Positions 16,410-24,360 of a stretch of 49,075 bases of DNA are shown here, in pieces. The notes under the pieces were generated by a model. The model was not told the DNA's origin. It ran no database searches and saw only the letters and a program-made list of their open reading frames with translations. Source of the stretch: Bacillota bacterium (lineage in GTDB: Bacteria; Bacillota; Sulfobacillia; Symbiobacteriales; ZC4RG38); contig JAKKUO010000012.1 of NCBI GenBank assembly GCA_021890795.1, positions 1 to 49,075 of the forward strand, in the 5' to 3' direction. The position numbers and the translations under genes are program-made. Numbering within the stretch: the stretch's first letter is position 1; every line of letters begins with the position of its first letter.

Positions 16410-18059
16410 GTGGCGCACGTCCGGGTCTACCTGGGATGGGCCCTGCTGTTGGAGACCGGCGCATCCGGCCTTGCCGCCGTCCGGGAACTGGCCCGGGCCC
16501 TGGAGGTCCCAGCAGACTGGGACCGGGAGCGGAGCTGCCTCTACCTGGCCTCGCCCCTCCGGGGTCTCTCCCTGGTGGTGCAGGCGGAAGCGACCCGGGA
16601 GCCGGTGCCGGCCGCCCGGGCGCCCACCGGGGCGGCCGCTCCCGCCGACCCGGCGGCAGACGGGGCGGAGAGTCGCGGCGTCGGGGCGACCCCGGCGGCA
16701 GATGGGGCAGACTGCTCCGCAGCGGCTAGGGCTCTCGCCCGGGGCCTGGCAGGGGCGGGCGCCCGGGTCCGGGAGACAGTGGCAGGGGACGATCCCCCTG
16801 CCGCCACCCTGGTGCTGGCACCAGGGCGGGAGGAGGCAGCCGTCATCCGGCACCCGGGGCCTTTCAGCCGGCAGAGCCGGGACCTCGCCGCCTGCCTGTT
16901 GGAGTCCCTGCGGCTCTCCGGACTGCCCGCGGCCGCCGGTCCCCGGCCGGAACTGACCGGGGAGCCGACCGCCCATGGGCCCGGGGTGCGGATCCTGGTG
17001 CCCCGGGACTGGCTCGCCTCCCCCACCCGGGTCGCACTTCTGACCGACGCCCTGGTCCAGGGCCTTCTCCGCTACTTCTGTCCCCCAGACCTGGACCGGA
17101 CCATCCACCGCTGGGCCCACCTGCCGCCGGCGCCGGAGGTCTTGCCGGAGCCGGAATCCGGCAGGCCGCCCCGGGACCCTGCCGGGCCGGTGCCGCCCCG
17201 GCCACCAGAGCCCGAGAGGCGGGCGGAGGCCACAGCCACCCCGCCGCCTCCGGCAGAGCCAGAAGAGCCGGCGGAGCCGGAAGAGCCGGCGGAACCGGAG
17301 GACCCGGAGAAGCCGGAGGAGCCGGATGGGCTGGCAGAGCCCGCGGAGCCGGAGGTGCTGACCGGCCCGGCGCCACCCGCTGAAGCCGGCACCCCGCCGG
17401 AGGTGCCGGCCGGCCCGGCGGCACCTGCGGAAGCCGGCACCCCGCTGGCGCCCCCCGAGCCGCCCCACGCCCCACCGCCCCCGGCCGCCCCGCCGGAGGA
17501 GGGAGTGGCCGCACCGGTCCGGCTCCGGCCTACGGTCATCCGCCGCGCCGCCCCCCGGCCGCTGCCCCCGGCCGGCGCGACCGCGGCGAGGATCCGGTGG
17601 CCATGGCAGGTGCCCGGAACCGCTGCCACGGCGGTCCCCCGGTACCCCTTTCGCCTCCCGCTGAGACCTGTGCCGGTCAGACCTGGAGCGGAGCCGCCCG
17701 ACACCCCGGCGGCTGCCGCCCCGGATCCCGACGCCCCAGTCCTCGCCACTCCAGCCCCCGGCACCCCTCCCCCCGCTGCCCCGGCCCCCGGGACCCCGGC
17801 CGCCGACGCCCTCACCCCCGGTGTACCGGCCGACCGTGGCCCGGCCCCAGACGCCCCGACTCCCGACGCCCCGGCCCCCGGTGCCCCGGTGCTCCCGCCG
17901 GCTCCCCTGCTTGACAGCGGGGGCTCGGGGCCAGCCGCCCCCGGCCCCGCCCCGTTCCAGACCTCCTTGCCGCCCCTGGCCGGCGGGGAGCCGACCCCGC
18001 TCCCCAGCCAGCCCCGGCGGCGCCGCACCTATCCGCACTGGATCCGGTCCTGGGAGTGA
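16410..18059 (+). CDS. Large Pro/Ala/Glu-rich hypothetical protein with a possible degenerate amidase-like core
   Basis: A 549-residue protein. The first 50 residues (RVYLGWALLLE, VRELARALEVPADWDRE) resemble the short repeat domain found in copper-amine-oxidase-N-like stalks. Residues about 105-225 (ALARGLAGAGARVRE, FSRQSRDLAACLLESL, LTDALVQGLLRYF) faintly recall a degenerate N-acetylmuramoyl-alanine amidase; the zinc ligands are not evident. Residues 240 onward are low-complexity: PEEPAEPEEPAEPED repeats, then Pro/Ala stretches with PDAPTPDAPAPG units, ending in a basic tail RRRRTYPHWIRSWE. No clear signal peptide is seen. GGGGGGAGGGG precedes the GTG start. Function unknown. Confidence 0.6.
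   Translation: MAHVRVYLGWALLLETGASGLAAVRELARALEVPADWDRERSCLYLASPLRGLSLVVQAEATREPVPAARAPTGAAAPADPAADGAESRGVGATPAADGADCSAAARALARGLAGAGARVRETVAGDDPPAATLVLAPGREEAAVIRHPGPFSRQSRDLAACLLESLRLSGLPAAAGPRPELTGEPTAHGPGVRILVPRDWLASPTRVALLTDALVQGLLRYFCPPDLDRTIHRWAHLPPAPEVLPEPESGRPPRDPAGPVPPRPPEPERRAEATATPPPPAEPEEPAEPEEPAEPEDPEKPEEPDGLAEPAEPEVLTGPAPPAEAGTPPEVPAGPAAPAEAGTPLAPPEPPHAPPPPAAPPEEGVAAPVRLRPTVIRRAAPRPLPPAGATAARIRWPWQVPGTAATAVPRYPFRLPLRPVPVRPGAEPPDTPAAAAPDPDAPVLATPAPGTPPPAAPAPGTPAADALTPGVPADRGPAPDAPTPDAPAPGAPVLPPAPLLDSGGSGPAAPGPAPFQTSLPPLAGGEPTPLPSQPRRRRTYPHWIRSWE
17215..17910 (+). repeat. Low-complexity coding repeats
   Basis: Short GC-rich units repeat inside the gene at 16410: GAGCCGGAAGAGCCGGCG-type units around 17260-17340 and CCCCGACGCCCC-type units around 17700-17900. 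They encode acidic PEEPAEP and neutral PDAPxPG runs. Such tracts are prone to length change. Confidence 0.7.
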
Positions 18060-18078
18060 GCGCCTTCTGCTATAACAA

Positions 18079-18115
18079 AGCGCTCCCCGCCTCCCGGCGG
18101 GGAGCGCTCTTATCT
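18079..18115. terminator. Bidirectional terminator
   Basis: A 13-bp perfect stem (18079-18091 with 18096-18108) with TCCC loop is followed by CTTATCT. It lies between the convergent Pro-rich gene and the PDZ gene; an A-rich left flank also suits the minus strand. Confidence 0.85.
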
Positions 18116-18134
18116 CTACAGGCCACGCCAACCC

Positions 18135-19496
18135 TCAGGCCGCGTCCCGGCGGCTCCGGCGCCAGCGCCGGAAGAGCCGCCCGGCCCACCCGCGCCAGAG
18201 GTCCGGGCCGATCACCGCCATCGGCCGGTCCCCCGGCTCGGGCACCAGAATCACGCCAAAGCCCAGGAGGCCTCCTTCCGGCCGGGGCACCCGGCGAGAC
18301 TGGAGCTGCTGGTCGTGCTTGAACACGATCTCCATGTACGCCGGCGCCTCCTGGATCGCCGTGTGGAGCTCCTCCCGGCTGCTGACCGGCTGGCCGGAGA
18401 CCTCCAGGATCACGCTGCCCGGCCGGAGCCCCGCCTGGGCCGCCGGCGTCCCGGGCAACGCGTCCAGGACCACCACCCCCCGGGGAGTGCGCCGCAGCCA
18501 CGGCCGCCCCCGGAGCTGGGTCCGAATCCCCAGCCAGAGGACCGCCTCGTGGCCCGCGGCGGAGAAGACCGCCGCCAGCCACCGGGCAAAGGGCAGATGG
18601 GAGGCCGCTACCGACAGGCCCAGGAGGGTGAGGCTGTAGGCCGCCAGCCACAAGGCGGAGCGGGTGGCCTGCTCCCGGGGGGAGTTGGCGATGGCGAGGT
18701 CCCCGTAGCCCATGATCGCCACCACCGGCAAGAGCACGTAGAAACCCGGCTCCACCAGGGCCGGGTCCGGACGGACCAGGGGCCACCAGGGCCAAAGCTC
18801 CACGGTGTCCGGACCGGCCAGGGACTCGGGCAGCGGCAGGCCCACGGGCAGCACCAGCAGCACCGGCCAGAACCGCTGGAGTTGGAATCCGGGGACGGGC
18901 TCCTGGCCCGGCCGCCCGAAGGTCAGGGGGGTCGCGCACCGGTCGCCGCTCAGCGCGATGAGGAGGGCCTCGGCCAGATGCATCACCGCCACCAGGCCGG
19001 TAAGGCCCGGGACATCCACCCTCGGCCAGCCCAAGAGCAGGTAGCTGAGGCTGAGGAGGCTTGTCCCGTAGGCGAAGCAGATCAGCCGGGGATGGATGAG
19101 GCTCAGCCCCAGGGCCAGGAGCCAGAGCAGGGAGAGCATCATCGGCTCGCCGGGGGGTTGCACCAGCCCGATGCCCAGGACCGCTGCCAGGATGCTCACC
19201 CCGATCCCAGCCACCACCCCGTTCACCAGGGCATCGGCCGCCAGGGGCCATGGCCGGTTCCGGGGCAGCCCGTACAGTTCCTGCTCCAGGGCCGCCACCC
19301 GCCGGTACTGCAGGGTGACCAGGGCCGTGGTCACCGCCAGCAGCACCAGCCCCTCCGGGTGGACGAGGAAGGCCCCCACGCTCGCAAAGACCCGCTGCAG
19401 CAGTTCGAGGAGAATTGCCAACGGCCTCGCCTCCAGCGGCAAGGGCGGGGCAAAGCCGGCCACAGCCGTCCCTTGCCCCGCCCGCTGTTCCCTCAC
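18135..19496 (-). CDS. Multi-spanning membrane protein with C-terminal PDZ domain
   Basis: A 453-residue membrane protein with about eight hydrophobic helices (for example GLVLLAVTTALVTLQ, GIGVSILAAVLGIGLV) followed by a PDZ domain at about residues 335-400 (GVVVLDALPGTPAAQAGLRP, SVILEVSGQPVSSREELH). It resembles the PDZ membrane protein encoded beside ctpA in Firmicutes, of which MinJ of Bacillus is the best known; a role in placing division or processing proteins is inferred. The GTG at 19496 overlaps the ctpA stop; the ribosome site is weak, and a GTG about 14 codons later is an alternative. It ends the ctpA transcript. Confidence 0.82.
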   Translation of the reverse strand: MREQRAGQGTAVAGFAPPLPLEARPLAILLELLQRVFASVGAFLVHPEGLVLLAVTTALVTLQYRRVAALEQELYGLPRNRPWPLAADALVNGVVAGIGVSILAAVLGIGLVQPPGEPMMLSLLWLLALGLSLIHPRLICFAYGTSLLSLSYLLLGWPRVDVPGLTGLVAVMHLAEALLIALSGDRCATPLTFGRPGQEPVPGFQLQRFWPVLLVLPVGLPLPESLAGPDTVELWPWWPLVRPDPALVEPGFYVLLPVVAIMGYGDLAIANSPREQATRSALWLAAYSLTLLGLSVAASHLPFARWLAAVFSAAGHEAVLWLGIRTQLRGRPWLRRTPRGVVVLDALPGTPAAQAGLRPGSVILEVSGQPVSSREELHTAIQEAPAYMEIVFKHDQQLQSRRVPRPEGGLLGFGVILVPEPGDRPMAVIGPDLWRGWAGRLFRRWRRSRRDAA

Positions 19497-20791
19497 CGCA
19501 TCTTGCTCTTCAGGATCTCCACCGCCCGGCGCAGTTGCGGATCCCTGGGATCGTCGGGCGGCACCGGCTCCGCCCCCGGCTCCGGCGGCGGTGCCTCTAC
19601 CACCACGTCCGGCTGGATCCCCACCTGGTGGATGGAATGCCCCCCGGCGGTCAGGTACTGGTGGGTGGTCAGCTTCAGCCCAGCGCCGCCATCCAGATTG
19701 TAGAAGCTCTGAACCGAACCCTTGCCGAAGGTCCGGGTACCGACCAGGGTGGCCACGCCCCGGTCCCGGAGAGCCCCGGCCACAATCTCCGACGCGCTGG
19801 CGCTGCCGCCGTCGATCAGCACCACCAGCGGCAGGTCAAAGTCCCGCTGACCGGTAGAGGAATGGGTCTCCCGGTTGCCCTCCCGGTCCACCACGTGGAC
19901 GATGGGGCCAGGCCCCAGGAAGAGGGAGGCTGTCTTCACCGCCTCGGTCAGGAGCCCCCCAGGGTTCTGGCGCAGGTCCAGGACCAGGCCCTTCATCCCC
20001 TTAGCCCTGAGCTCCGCCAGTTGCCGGGCCACCTGCTGGCTGACGTTGGTGTTGAACTCCTCGATGCGGATATAGCCCACCCCAGGGGCCCACTCCAGCA
20101 TCTTCCCTTCCGTGTAGGGAGGCTGGATCTCCGCCCGCTCGATCTCCACCTCGAAGCTGTCGGTGTACGGCGGCCGGCTGATCCGCAGCCGGACCTTGGT
20201 GCCCTTGGGGCCCCGGATGAGGTTGGCCACCTCGTCGACGCTCATCCGGGTGACGTCCTTGCCGTCCACCGCCAGAATCCGGTCGCCGGTCCGCAGCCCG
20301 GCCCGCTCCCCGGGGGTACCCCGGATGGGCCGGATGATGGTGACGTAGTTGTCCTTTATCCCCACCACCACGCCGATCCCGGTGAAGGACGGCTCAAAGT
20401 GGCGGAGGAAGGCCGCGTACTCCTGGGCGTCCATGTACATCGAGTACTTGTCGCCGGTGGCCTCGACCATGCCCCGGATGGCGCCCTTGACCAGGGTGGC
20501 TTCGTCCACGGGCTGAACATACCGGTCGCGGATGGTGTGGAACACCTGCTCCAGTTGCTCCCACTCCGGTCCCCGGTGCCCGGCCCCGGGGCCGAAGACC
20601 GGCAGGCCCATCCGCTCCACCAGGTCCGGGGGCACCAGGCCGGACTGGCCCACGTAGACGCCGCCCAACCCGCTGACCACCGCGATCAAGAGCGCCCCGG
20701 CCAGCGCCCGGATCCGTCCCACCAAGCTCTTCACCCTTTCGGGATCCGATTGGGCGCCCGTTGCCCGAGCGCCCAGGGAAAATCGACACAA
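19493..20791 (-). CDS. ctpA: Carboxyl-terminal processing protease (S41)
   Basis: A 432-residue secreted or membrane-anchored serine protease of the CtpA/CtpB type. An N-terminal membrane segment (LAGALLIAVVSGLGGVYVG) precedes the family's EQVFHTIRDRYVQPVDEATL, a PDZ domain (GIGVVVGIKDNYVTII, GLRTGDRILAVDG), and the catalytic part with Ser in GGSASASEIVAGAL and Lys in TFGKGSVQSFYNL. The C-terminal DPQLRRAVEILK is typical. A TTG at 20791, eight bases after GGAG, is the assigned start; a GTG at 20734 is an alternative. In Bacillus, CtpB-type proteases act in sporulation signalling; the ftsEX/M23 context points to cell-wall remodelling. Confidence 0.92.
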   Translation of the reverse strand: MCRFSLGARATGAQSDPERVKSLVGRIRALAGALLIAVVSGLGGVYVGQSGLVPPDLVERMGLPVFGPGAGHRGPEWEQLEQVFHTIRDRYVQPVDEATLVKGAIRGMVEATGDKYSMYMDAQEYAAFLRHFEPSFTGIGVVVGIKDNYVTIIRPIRGTPGERAGLRTGDRILAVDGKDVTRMSVDEVANLIRGPKGTKVRLRISRPPYTDSFEVEIERAEIQPPYTEGKMLEWAPGVGYIRIEEFNTNVSQQVARQLAELRAKGMKGLVLDLRQNPGGLLTEAVKTASLFLGPGPIVHVVDREGNRETHSSTGQRDFDLPLVVLIDGGSASASEIVAGALRDRGVATLVGTRTFGKGSVQSFYNLDGGAGLKLTTHQYLTAGGHSIHQVGIQPDVVVEAPPPEPGAEPVPPDDPRDPQLRRAVEILKSKMR

Positions 20792-20810
20792 CTGTATGCT
20801 CTCCGGCCGG

Positions 20811-20840
20811 AGTATACCACGGCCCCCGGGGACGAATCAA
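20811..20840 (-). promoter_or_regulatory. ctpA promoter
   Basis: Read on the minus strand: TTGATT (-35, 20840-20835), an 18-base spacer, and TATACT (-10, 20816-20811), the latter within an extended TGGTATACT. It gives ctpA and the PDZ gene a start of their own inside the ftsEX cluster. Confidence 0.65.
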
Positions 20841-20842
20841 CG

Positions 20843-20879
20843 CCGGCCCCGAGCCCCGGCGGCCCGGGGCCGGGGCCGG
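20843..20879 (-). other. GC-rich hairpin between the M23 gene and ctpA
   Basis: CCGGCCCCG (20843-20851) pairs with CGGGGCCGG (20871-20879), and an inner CCCCGG/CCGGGG helix stacks on it. It sits after the M23 stop and just before the ctpA -35. Only a short T-poor tail follows, so it may attenuate rather than stop read-through. Confidence 0.5.
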
Positions 20880-20902
20880 AGGCCGGCGATCGGGGGCATG
20901 GC

Positions 20903-22084
20903 TCACCGGGGCAGGAAGTCCCAGGGGTTGACCGCCTTGCCGTTCACCCGGACCTCGAAGTGGACGTGGGGGCCGGTGGACCAGCCCGTGCTGCCCGCCT
21001 TGGCGATCACCTGCCCCTGGGCGACCTCATCCCCGGGCTTGACCAGGAGCTGGCTGTTGTGGGCGTAGAGGGTGGAGACGCTCCCCCGGCCGGGGATGTC
21101 CCCGTGGTAGATGATCACCGCGTAGCCGTACGACCCCTGCCAGCCCGCGGCGATGACGGTCCCGCTCTCCGCCGCGTAGACGTTCGCACCGTGGTCCACC
21201 GCGAAGTCGACGCCCCAGTGCATCCGGTAGCCCCCGAGGATGGGGTGCCACCGCTCGCCATAGTTGTCGGTCACCAGGACCCGGTCCACCGGGAACCGCA
21301 TCGCCAGGCCGCCGTTGCGCTGCCGGGCCAGCTGCTGCTCGACTTCGCGAATCTGCTTTTCGATCTTCCGGCTCTGGGCCTCCAGGTCATCAAGAGCGGC
21401 TTGGAGTTCCCGCTTGGCAATCTCCACCTGCCGCCGCTTTTGCTCGGCGTCGGCCACCTTCAGGTCGGCCAGTTCCTTCTGCTGCCGGGCCTCGGCCTCC
21501 AGGGCCGCCAAATGGTCCCGGAGGGCCTGGGCCTCGGCCCGTTTGGCCTCCACGGTGCGCCGGGTCGCCTGGAGTTCCGACACCAGCCGGGCATCCTGGC
21601 GGGCCACCGACTGGAGCAGGTCAAACCGGGTGAGGAAGTCGGCAAAGCTGGTGGCGCTGAAGAGTACCTCCAGGAAGTCCACCTGGCCGTCGATGTACAG
21701 GGCCCGCACCCGGGTCCCCAAGGCCTGCTCTTGCCGGTCGAGTTCCGCCTCGACCCGCCGCAGCTCCTCAGTCACTGCCTGGAGATCGGCTTCCGCCTTG
21801 GCCCTCTGTTGCTCCCGCTCTGCCAGCAGGGCCTGGGCCTTCCGGGCCTCGGCCAGGGCCTGCCGCCACTCTTGCTCCGCAGCCGCAACCTGCTGTTCCA
21901 GGTCCTTCAGGTCGCCCTGGGCCTTCTTCATGTCCTGATGCAGTTGCTGCTGCTCTTGCCGCAACTGCTCGAGCTTCTGCTTCAGGTCCTCCGCCCCCGC
22001 CCGGCCGGCTCCCATGCCGCTCACCACAAGGCCGGCGAGCCCCAGGGCCAGTAGCCGCCGGTAGCGGGGAGACCACCCGCGCAT
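20903..22084 (-). CDS. Coiled-coil M23 peptidase (EnvC/PcsB-like murein hydrolase)
   Basis: A 393-residue exported protein: signal peptide ending near AGRAGA, a long coiled coil (about residues 35-270, Glu/Gln/Arg-rich heptads), then an M23 peptidase domain with zinc-binding RMHWGVDF and GPHVHFEVR. It is encoded directly downstream of ftsX, the position of EnvC/PcsB-type proteins that FtsEX activates across the membrane to split septal peptidoglycan (known for the family). The ATG at 22084 is chosen for GGAGG eleven bases upstream and the signal peptide position; a GTG at 22117 overlapping the ftsX stop is possible. Catalytic residues look intact, so it may hydrolyse peptide bridges itself. 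Confidence 0.92.
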   Translation of the reverse strand: MRGWSPRYRRLLALGLAGLVVSGMGAGRAGAEDLKQKLEQLRQEQQQLHQDMKKAQGDLKDLEQQVAAAEQEWRQALAEARKAQALLAEREQQRAKAEADLQAVTEELRRVEAELDRQEQALGTRVRALYIDGQVDFLEVLFSATSFADFLTRFDLLQSVARQDARLVSELQATRRTVEAKRAEAQALRDHLAALEAEARQQKELADLKVADAEQKRRQVEIAKRELQAALDDLEAQSRKIEKQIREVEQQLARQRNGGLAMRFPVDRVLVTDNYGERWHPILGGYRMHWGVDFAVDHGANVYAAESGTVIAAGWQGSYGYAVIIYHGDIPGRGSVSTLYAHNSQLLVKPGDEVAQGQVIAKAGSTGWSTGPHVHFEVRVNGKAVNPWDFLPR

Positions 22085-22113
22085 CCGCCGCAACACCTCC
22101 GTCGCAACGATCC

Positions 22114-22995
22114 TCACACCCGCAAGTAGCGGCGCAACGAGATCCAGCTTCCGACCATCCCGAGCAAGGCTCCCAGGGCCAGGAGGCCGGAGCCTAGAGG
22201 CTGCATCAGCTCAGCCGGTGGCGCCACCGGCACGAAAGGCAGGTTGGTCACCAGGAACCGGACCAGATACTGGTAGCCCATGTAGACCAACCCGGCGGCC
22301 AAAGCCGCCCCCACCATGCCCAGGAGGATGCCGGCCATGACAAAGGGGCGGCGGATAAACCAGTCCGTAGCCCCCACCAGCTTCATGATCGCGATCTCCC
22401 GGCGCCGGGCCTCCACCGCCAGCCGGATGGTGTTAGCCAGGGTGAAGACCGTCGCCACCATCAGGAGGAGCACCATCGCCAGCCCGGCGATGCGGATCGC
22501 CCGGGTGACCGCCAGGAGCTTCTCTGCGACCCCCTGACCGTACCGGACCTTCTCCACCTGGGGGAAGGCGGCCACCTTCTCCGCCACCGCCACCACCTGG
22601 TGGGGATCCGCCAGTTCAATCTTCAGGGAGTCCGGCAGGGGGTTCTCCTCCAACTCCTCGAGGATCCACCGCTGCTCCCCCAGCCGCTCCCGCATCATCG
22701 CCAGGCCCTCTTCCTTGCTGATGAAGGTGACCGACCGCACCCCCTCCAGGGCCTGGATCTGCTCGATCAGGGCCTGCCGGGCCGCCGGGTTTACCCCGTC
22801 CCGGAGGAAGGCCCGAATCTCCAGCTGGGACTCCAGCTCCCGGGCCATCAGGTTCAGGTTGACCGCCACGCACGCCACCACTGCCAGCACCAGGAGGGAG
22901 ACGCTGACGGTGGCCAGGGACGCGAGGCTCATCAGGCCGCTGCGGGTGATGCTCTGGACCGCCTGGCGCAGCGCCTGGGCCCACGACCTAAGCAT
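22114..22995 (-). CDS. ftsX: Cell-division ABC transporter permease-like protein FtsX
   Basis: A 293-residue membrane protein: one N-terminal helix (LASLATVSVSLLVLAVVACV), an extracellular domain of about 120 residues (EIRAFLRDGV, VRSVTFISKEEGLAMM, NPLPDSLKIEL), then three helices (MVLLLMVATVFTLANTI, the region after VGATDWFIRRPFV, and a last one before SWISLRRYLRV). This is the standard FtsX layout. The ATG overlaps the end of ftsE by eight bases. With FtsE it forms the complex that transmits ATP hydrolysis to the M23 protein encoded next. Confidence 0.96.
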   Translation of the reverse strand: MLRSWAQALRQAVQSITRSGLMSLASLATVSVSLLVLAVVACVAVNLNLMARELESQLEIRAFLRDGVNPAARQALIEQIQALEGVRSVTFISKEEGLAMMRERLGEQRWILEELEENPLPDSLKIELADPHQVVAVAEKVAAFPQVEKVRYGQGVAEKLLAVTRAIRIAGLAMVLLLMVATVFTLANTIRLAVEARRREIAIMKLVGATDWFIRRPFVMAGILLGMVGAALAAGLVYMGYQYLVRFLVTNLPFVPVAPPAELMQPLGSGLLALGALLGMVGSWISLRRYLRV

Positions 22996-23674
22996 AGCCG
23001 TAGACCCCCCTCTCCTCGTCCCGGACGATGGTGCCGTTCTCCAGGGCCACCACCCGCTTCCGCAGGGCGTCCACCATCTCCCGGGCGTGGGTGGCGACGA
23101 TCACCGTCGTCCCCATCTGGTTGATGTTGAGGAGCAGCCGCATGATCTGCCAGGCGTTCTCCGGGTCCAGGTTGCCGGTGGGCTCGTCCGCGATGACCAG
23201 GGACGGGTTCCGGACGATGGCCCGGGCCACCGCCACCCGCTGCTGCTCGCCGCCGGAAAGTTCCTGGGCTCGCTGGTTGGCCTTGTCCCGCATGCCCACC
23301 AGTTCCAGGGCCGCGGGGACCCGCCGGAGGATCTCCCGCCGGCTGGCGTCGGTCACCTCCAGCGCAAAGGCCACGTTCTCGAAGACCGTCCGGTCCGGCA
23401 GCAACTTGAAGTCCTGGAAAACGACCCCCAGGGTCCGGCGGAAGTAGGGGACCTGGGACCGCTTCAGCTTCGCGACGTTGATGCCACCGACCCACACCTG
23501 GCCGGAGGTGGGCAGCTCCTCCCGGTAGATGAGCCGGGTGAGGGTCGATTTTCCGGCGCCGCTGGGGCCGACGATGAAGACGAACTCCCCCCGATCGATC
23601 TCGAGGTTGATCCCTTGGAGGGAGGGCTTGGTCTGGCCAGGATAGATTTTCGTCACGTTGACAAATCGGACCAA
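22988..23674 (-). CDS. ftsE: Cell-division ATP-binding protein FtsE
   Basis: A 228-residue ABC ATPase of the FtsE type. Walker A is GPSGAGKSTLTRLIY, followed by VVFQDFKLLPDRTVFENVAF, the signature LSGGEQQRVAVARA, Walker B LVIADEPTGNLD and the H-loop IVATHAREMVD, all diagnostic for FtsE. A TTG start with GGGAG/AGGAG just upstream places the family N-terminus (VRFVNVTKIYPG) correctly. It starts the ftsE-ftsX-M23 transcript, preceded by an unusually long, structured leader. Confidence 0.96.
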   Translation of the reverse strand: MVRFVNVTKIYPGQTKPSLQGINLEIDRGEFVFIVGPSGAGKSTLTRLIYREELPTSGQVWVGGINVAKLKRSQVPYFRRTLGVVFQDFKLLPDRTVFENVAFALEVTDASRREILRRVPAALELVGMRDKANQRAQELSGGEQQRVAVARAIVRNPSLVIADEPTGNLDPENAWQIMRLLLNINQMGTTVIVATHAREMVDALRKRVVALENGTIVRDEERGVYGYA

Positions 23675-23787
23675 CGCACTCCCACTCCTATACGGTCCGA
23701 TAGTCGGTCTTTTTCTCTGGATCTGCAGATACGTGGCTCTGCAGCAGGAGCAGCTCCAAGCGGCGCAAAGGTGATCGGAAATGGGGT

Positions 23788-23820
23788 CACCGTGCTGCCA
23801 TCGGCGATGGCGTCACGGTG
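23788..23820 (-). other. Hairpin in the ftsE leader
   Basis: CACCGTG (23788-23794) pairs with CACGGTG (23814-23820), and inside it CCATC pairs with GATGG around a GGC loop. It lies about 110 bases before the ftsE start within the presumed leader RNA. No T run follows, so it is not a simple terminator. Confidence 0.55.
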
Positions 23821-23839
23821 GGATGGTCTCGACATGGCG

Positions 23840-23866
23840 ATGGGGATATCCTACGGACATCCCCAT
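23840..23866. promoter_or_regulatory. Near-perfect inverted repeat at the ftsE transcription start
   Basis: 12-base arms, ATGGGGATATCC (23840-23851) and GGACATCCCCAT (23855-23866), differ at one pair and are separated by TAC. The repeat begins directly next to the -10 element of ftsE and would cover the start point. It is either an operator or the first hairpin of the mRNA. Confidence 0.6.
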
Positions 23867-23872
23867 ATTATA
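23867..23872 (-). promoter_or_regulatory. ftsE promoter -10
   Basis: TATAAT on the minus strand, with a poor -35 candidate TTAAGT 18 bases upstream. The leader from here to the ftsE TTG is about 190 bases. The region 23675-23955 contains no gene; it holds this promoter and the two inverted repeats. Confidence 0.6.
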
Positions 23873-23955
23873 CGGGATATGCCCTTCGACACTTAAAGTC
23901 CCCTTCCCTGCTATCTTTTGACTCCTAAATCTGTCTGTGTGCGTTCATCCATACC

Positions 23956-23998
23956 AAAAAAAGAGTCCGGGCTGGGGCAGATGCCTCAGCCCGGACTC
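23956..23998 (-). terminator. Rho-independent terminator of the DUF1657 gene
   Basis: GAGTCCGGGCTG (23963-23974) pairs with CAGCCCGGACTC (23987-23998), extended by three inner pairs. On the minus strand it is followed by seven T (23962-23956). This is the strongest canonical terminator in the window. Confidence 0.93.
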
Positions 23999-24020
23999 CC
24001 GGGAACCGTCCGGACCTGAT

Positions 24021-24284
24021 TCAGTGCTGCTGCGGTGGATTTTGCATCGGGGACTGCGCCTGCTGCTGGGCCTGCTGCTTCACCTTGTACTGGGGCTCCT
24101 GGGACTCGATGTAGTTGACCCGACCCTTTAGCGGGGCGATGACCTGGCTCTCCATCATCTGGGCCATCTGGAAGAACTGGTTCTTGGCCTGCTGGTCTTC
24201 GGTCTCCAGGCCGAACATCTCCAGCTGGGCCTTCAGGCTCTCCGCCATGGTGAGGGCCTGGTGCATCTTGGTGCCGACGGTCAT
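24021..24284 (-). CDS. DUF1657 family small protein
   Basis: An 87-residue protein of the DUF1657 family, beginning MTVGTKMHQALTMAESLKAQ and continuing with FGLETEDQQAKNQFFQMAQM. Family members are small helical proteins of spore-forming Firmicutes, often encoded near spoVA genes; their function is unknown. No spoVA gene is nearby here. The tail beyond residue 65 is Gln-rich (VKQQAQQQAQSPMQNPPQQH). A GGGAGGG site precedes the ATG, and a strong terminator follows the stop, so it can be a short independent transcript. Confidence 0.88.
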   Translation of the reverse strand: MTVGTKMHQALTMAESLKAQLEMFGLETEDQQAKNQFFQMAQMMESQVIAPLKGRVNYIESQEPQYKVKQQAQQQAQSPMQNPPQQH

Positions 24285-24360
24285 GGCCTGTTCCCTCCCG
24301 TGGAAGTATCGGGGCTCCAGGCCATAGGGTGCCCGGCGGCACCGGCGGTAATCGTGGCGG

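Noticed and set aside
17215-17910. CRISPR-like or mobile repeat array
   Set aside because: The repeats are irregular, in frame and encode Pro/Ala/Glu tracts of one protein; there are no spacers.
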